Shown piece after piece: positions 63,701 to 64,000 of a stretch of 64,000 nucleotides of DNA (position 1 is the stretch's first letter; each line of letters starts with the position of its first letter). The stretch is from NCBI RefSeq assembly GCF_000719705.1, contig NZ_JOHO01000006.1:1-64000 (forward strand), given 5' to 3'. The DNA is from Streptomyces sp. NRRL S-350 (lineage in GTDB: Bacteria > Actinomycetota > Actinomycetes > Streptomycetales > Streptomycetaceae). Below the pieces are notes generated by a model that saw nothing but the letters and a program-made list of their open reading frames with translations, was not told the origin of the DNA and searched no databases. The position numbers and the translations under genes are program-made.

Positions 63701-64000
63701 CACACCTCCAGGTAGGGCGTGGCGCGGGTCACAGAAGTGATACCAGCCGGTAGAGCAACCCGGAAGCGGTCATGCCAAGATTATTGACGGACCGTCTGAT
63801 AGCAGAGCGGTGAACTGCCACCGACAGTCAGTGATTCGCCGCTGGTCAAACTGAGTGCGATTTGACGCGCGTAGTCCTGCGCAGGCGGACCGGCAACTTC
63901 CGTGAATTCAGGGCCGATTAAGCCTGGAGTCGACGTCCGACCATCGTTGAGTCAGTTTCGACGCCGACCGGCCACGGAGTCAGAGCGCGGCGACGGGCAA
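63701..64000. other. Upstream region of the SGNH esterase
   Basis: 300 bases to the window end with no gene seen. Contains GACGG-A-CCGTC (63786-63796), the same palindrome as before the deacetylase gene. Confidence 0.45.

Overview
The window is high-GC (about 73% by eye) actinobacterial DNA. It uses many GTG starts and 4-bp start/stop overlaps, and it carries a cvnABCD conservon, SsE-like and GH16 secreted enzymes and a PucR/IclR-controlled purine pathway. This points to Streptomycetaceae (Streptomyces or Kitasatospora). The first 50 bases are not genomic: they read as an Illumina Nextera i5 adapter, so the window starts at an untrimmed contig end.

Layout. (1) 0.05-4.0 kb, minus strand: a translationally coupled sugar ABC importer with a ROK sugar kinase. 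(2) 4.3-5.4 kb: a membrane-anchored esterase, with a paralogue at 42.9-44.0 kb. (3) 5.5-14.6 kb: PucR regulator divergent from a three-subunit xanthine dehydrogenase, an AzgA-type purine permease, XdhC and a small protein. (4) 14.7-20.4 kb: a LysE exporter, a VapC remnant and a four-gene oxidative module (predicted diiron protein, ferredoxin reductase, M24 protein, EphD-like hydrolase-SDR fusion). (5) 20.7-39.4 kb: an IclR regulator, catalase, allantoicase, allantoinase, glycerate kinase, tartronate semialdehyde reductase and hydroxypyruvate isomerase (all minus). These are followed on the plus strand by a thiamine-binding-like protein, a YheO-type regulator, OHCU decarboxylase, HIU hydrolase, urate oxidase, a urate/xanthine permease and 8-oxoguanine/guanine deaminase. 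A stand-alone allophanate-hydrolase C-domain protein, malate synthase and an AllR-like IclR repressor close the region. (6) 39.6-50.6 kb: secreted and accessory genes, a TetR/SDR divergon, and a TetR-DUF4865-CMD-phosphotriesterase operon. (7) 50.8-57.4 kb: a winged-helix regulator, a small ORF and the cvnABCD conservon. (8) 58.1-63.7 kb: acyl-CoA synthetase, secreted polysaccharide deacetylase, an F420-type/hemerythrin fusion and a secreted SGNH esterase.

How the genes work together. Regions 3 and 5 give an almost complete route from guanine/xanthine to central metabolism: deamination, oxidation to urate, three steps to allantoin, then allantoate and glyoxylate. Glyoxylate enters malate (AceB) or glycerate (GlxR, GlxK), and catalase removes peroxide from urate oxidase. 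Glyoxylate carboligase and urease are not in this window. A palindrome TTCAAC-N5-GTTGAA, in four more or less perfect copies, lies in front of allB, hyi, uraD and the aceB/allR divergon, so one IclR-type repressor probably controls the pathway. In two cases the site overlaps a recognisable -35 box.

The most interesting poorly described parts are the diiron-like protein/reductase/M24/EphD module, the DUF4865-CMD-phosphotriesterase operon, the deazaflavin-reductase/hemerythrin fusion, the esterase pair with a shared WDDLLGTG motif, and many short tandem-repeat arrays at gene ends.
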